In this document: positions 3,282-5,225 of the stretch, in pieces
Layout of the letters: every line of letters begins with the position of its first letter
How positions within the stretch are numbered: the stretch's first letter is position 1
From: Actinomycetes bacterium
Lineage (GTDB): Bacteria; Actinomycetota; Actinomycetes; Streptosporangiales; Streptosporangiaceae
DNA length: 5,225 bases
NCBI GenBank assembly: GCA_023425615.1
Contig: JAFACJ010000156.1
Span: forward strand, 1-5,225
Reading direction: 5' to 3'
The notes under the pieces: model-generated
The model's input: the letters and a program-made list of their open reading frames with translations, nothing else
The model's database searches: none
What the model was told of the DNA's origin: nothing
Position numbers and translations under genes: made by a program

Positions 3282-5225
3282 ATGGACTTGCGGATGGAGG
3301 CCGAGCGGTGCCTGCGGGCGCTGGCGGGAGAGCACGCCCGGTTGCGGGAGGACCAGTGGACGGCCATCGCCGCCCTGGTGGAGGAGCGGCGCCGGGCCCT
3401 GGTCGTGCAGCGCACCGGCTGGGGCAAGTCCGCGGTCTACTTCGTGGCCACCGCGCTGCTGCGGGCGCGCGGCGCGGGCCCGACGGTGATCGTCTCGCCG
3501 CTGCTGGCGCTGATGCGCAACCAGATCGACGCCGCGGCCCGCGCCGGGATCGCGGCACGGACGATCAACTCGGCGAACCCCGAGGAGTGGCGGCAGGTCT
3601 ACGACGAGGTCGCGGCGGGCGCAGTGGACGTCCTGCTGGTGAGCCCCGAGCGGCTGAACAACCCGGAGTTCCGTGACCTCGTGCTGCCCGAACTGGCCGC
3701 CACGGCGGGCCTGGTCGTGGTCGACGAGGCGCACTGCATCTCCGACTGGGGCCATGACTTCCGGCCGGACTACCGGCGGCTGCGCACCCTGTTCGACGAG
3801 CTCCCGCCGGGCGTCCCGGTGCTGGCGACGACGGCCACCGCCAACTCCCGGGTCACCTCCGACGTGGCCGAGCAGCTCGGCGAGGGCACCCTGGTGCTGC
3901 GCGGCACGCTCGAACGCGACGCGCTGCGCCTGGCGGTGGTGCGGCTGCGCACCGCCGAGGAGCGGCTGGCCTGGCTGTGCGAGCGGCTGGAGGAGCTGCC
4001 CGGCTCCGGCATCGTCTACACCCTGACGGTCGCCGCCGCCCACGAGGTCGCCGGGATGCTGCGCGACAGGGGTTTCGCGGTCGCCGCCTACTCCGGCCAG
4101 ACCGAGCAGACCGAGCGGCTGCAAGCCGAGCAGGACCTCCTGGACAACAAGCTCAAAGCGCTGGTGGCGACCAGCGCGCTGGGCATGGGGTTCGACAAGC
4201 CCGACCTCGGGTTCGTCGTCCATCTGGGGGCGCCGTCCTCGCCCGTCGCCTACTACCAGCAGATCGGCAGGGCGGGCCGAGGTGTCGAGCGGGCCGAGGT
4301 GATCTTGCTGCCCGGGTCCGAAGACCGCGACATCTGGTCATATTTCGCCTCAATGGCCTTTCCGCCCGAACCCGTCGTCCGCGGGGTGCTGGCGGAACTC
4401 GGCGAACGCCCCCTGTCGACGGCCGCCCTCGAACCGCGGGTCGACCTGTCCCGCAACCGCCTGGAGACGATGCTCAAGGTCCTGGACGTGGACGGCGCGG
4501 TCCGCCGGGTCAAGGGCGGCTGGGTCGCCACCGGCGCGCCCTGGACGTACGACGCCGACCGCTACGCCCGGGTCCAGGCCGCCCGCGAGCACGAGCAGCA
4601 GGCGATGCTCGACTACCAGACGACCGACGGGTGCCGGATGCTCTTCCTCCGCCGCTGCCTCGACGACCCCGCGGCCGAGCCCTGCGGCCGCTGCGACAAC
4701 TGCACCGGCGGGCGCTGGTCCGCCGAGCTCCCCGCGCACGCCGTGTCACGCGCCAAGGAACGCCTGGCCCGCCCCGGTGTGGAGCTGCCCCCGCGCCGGA
4801 TGTGGCCCACCGGCCTGAAGGACGAACTGGGCCTGTCCGGCCGTATCCCCTCCGAGCTCCAGGCCGAGACGGGCCGCGCCCTGGGCCGTCTCACCGACAT
4901 CGGCTGGGGCCCGCGCCTGCGCGCCCTGCTCGCCGACGGCTCCCCCGACCGACCCGTGCCCGAGGAGATCGCCGCCGCCGTCGTCCAGGTCCTCGCCGCC
5001 TGGGACTGGGCCGAACGCCCCGTCGCGATCGCCTCGATCGCCTCCCGCACCCGCCCGATCCTGGTCTCCAGCCTCGCCGAACACCTCTCCCGCGTCGGCC
5101 GCCTCCCCTATCTGGGCGCCCTCACCTCCCAGGGCCCGCCCTCTCCGCCGCAGCACAACAGCGCCCAACGCCTGCGCGCCGTCCTGCACTCCCTCACCCT
5201 GGACCTCCCCGTACCGGCGGGCCCC
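3282..5225 (+). CDS. rqlH: RecQ-like ATP-dependent DNA helicase, RqlH clade (3' end outside window)
   Basis: 648 codons are visible, open at the right edge. SF2 helicase motifs: HARLREDQWTAI (18-29, motif 0 with Q25); VVQRTGWGKSAVYF (41-54, Walker A, K49, with TGWGKS instead of the usual RecQ TGGGKS); VVVDEAHCISDWGHDFRPDY (145-164, DEAH plus the RecQ aromatic-rich loop); ATTATA (182-187); VATSALGMGFDKPD (295-308); QQIGRAGRG (326-334). A tetracysteine zinc site follows: C451, C468, C471 and C474, with the same spacing as Escherichia coli RecQ (17, 3, 3). A winged-helix-like segment (about 363-417) lies between helicase core and zinc site. No HRDC domain is seen. From about residue 540 the sequence resembles a phosphoribosyltransferase-like module, with SIASRTRP (585-592), GRLP (606-609) and NSAQR (626-630), and is cut before its acidic motif. 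This matches RqlH, a 3'-5' translocase and duplex-unwinding enzyme of DNA repair. Generic annotation would be RecQ-family helicase. It is divergent from the STM401x operon. Confidence 0.9.
   Translation, partial: MDLRMEAERCLRALAGEHARLREDQWTAIAALVEERRRALVVQRTGWGKSAVYFVATALLRARGAGPTVIVSPLLALMRNQIDAAARAGIAARTINSANPEEWRQVYDEVAAGAVDVLLVSPERLNNPEFRDLVLPELAATAGLVVVDEAHCISDWGHDFRPDYRRLRTLFDELPPGVPVLATTATANSRVTSDVAEQLGEGTLVLRGTLERDALRLAVVRLRTAEERLAWLCERLEELPGSGIVYTLTVAAAHEVAGMLRDRGFAVAAYSGQTEQTERLQAEQDLLDNKLKALVATSALGMGFDKPDLGFVVHLGAPSSPVAYYQQIGRAGRGVERAEVILLPGSEDRDIWSYFASMAFPPEPVVRGVLAELGERPLSTAALEPRVDLSRNRLETMLKVLDVDGAVRRVKGGWVATGAPWTYDADRYARVQAAREHEQQAMLDYQTTDGCRMLFLRRCLDDPAAEPCGRCDNCTGGRWSAELPAHAVSRAKERLARPGVELPPRRMWPTGLKDELGLSGRIPSELQAETGRALGRLTDIGWGPRLRALLADGSPDRPVPEEIAAAVVQVLAAWDWAERPVAIASIASRTRPILVSSLAEHLSRVGRLPYLGALTSQGPPSPPQHNSAQRLRAVLHSLTLDLPVPAGP

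Noticed and set aside
3177..4223. A 348-codon open frame on the minus strand
   Set aside because: It is antisense to the helicase core, whose plus-strand motifs (Walker A, DEAH, QQIGRAGR) are unambiguous, and it would also run into the divergent intergenic region.

Overview
The window is high-GC DNA with strongly G/C-biased third codon positions. Together with a perfect Streptomyces-type DnaA box (TTGTCCACA), this points to an actinomycete such as Streptomyces or a relative. The genus cannot be fixed from this sequence. I see no RNA genes, CRISPR arrays, insertion sequences or att sites.

The left three fifths (1-3113, minus strand) is a compact operon belonging to the conserved but functionally unassigned STM4011-STM4015 gene set, named after Salmonella loci and also found in actinomycetes. 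Reading in the direction of transcription, it holds: an STM4015-family leucine-rich-repeat protein (3113-2184); an STM4014-family ATP-grasp protein (from 2147 or 2138); an STM4013-family hydrolase of the alkaline phosphatase/sulfatase superfamily (854-78); and the first 27 codons of an STM4012-family radical SAM protein (81-1, cut by the window edge). STM4013 and STM4012 overlap by ATGA. The STM4014 frame has no stop of its own. It runs through about 215 nt of non-coding-like DNA into the STM4013 frame, giving a literal 689-codon fusion, although STM4013 keeps its own strong ribosome binding site and start.

The right two fifths (3282-5225, plus strand) is a divergently transcribed RecQ-like helicase open through the window end (648 codons visible). 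It has all the SF2 helicase motifs, a RecQ-spaced tetracysteine zinc site, and the start of what looks like a C-terminal phosphoribosyltransferase-like module. This is the architecture of the RqlH clade defined in Mycobacterium smegmatis.

The 168-bp divergent intergenic region (3114-3281) carries two head-to-tail DnaA-box-like sites 20 bp apart, which could link either or both transcription units to DnaA. The joint role of the STM401x proteins is unknown. Two radical SAM enzymes (one outside this window), an ATP-grasp enzyme, a phosphatase/sulfatase-fold hydrolase and an LRR protein suggest a modification pathway acting on a peptide, protein or small molecule.
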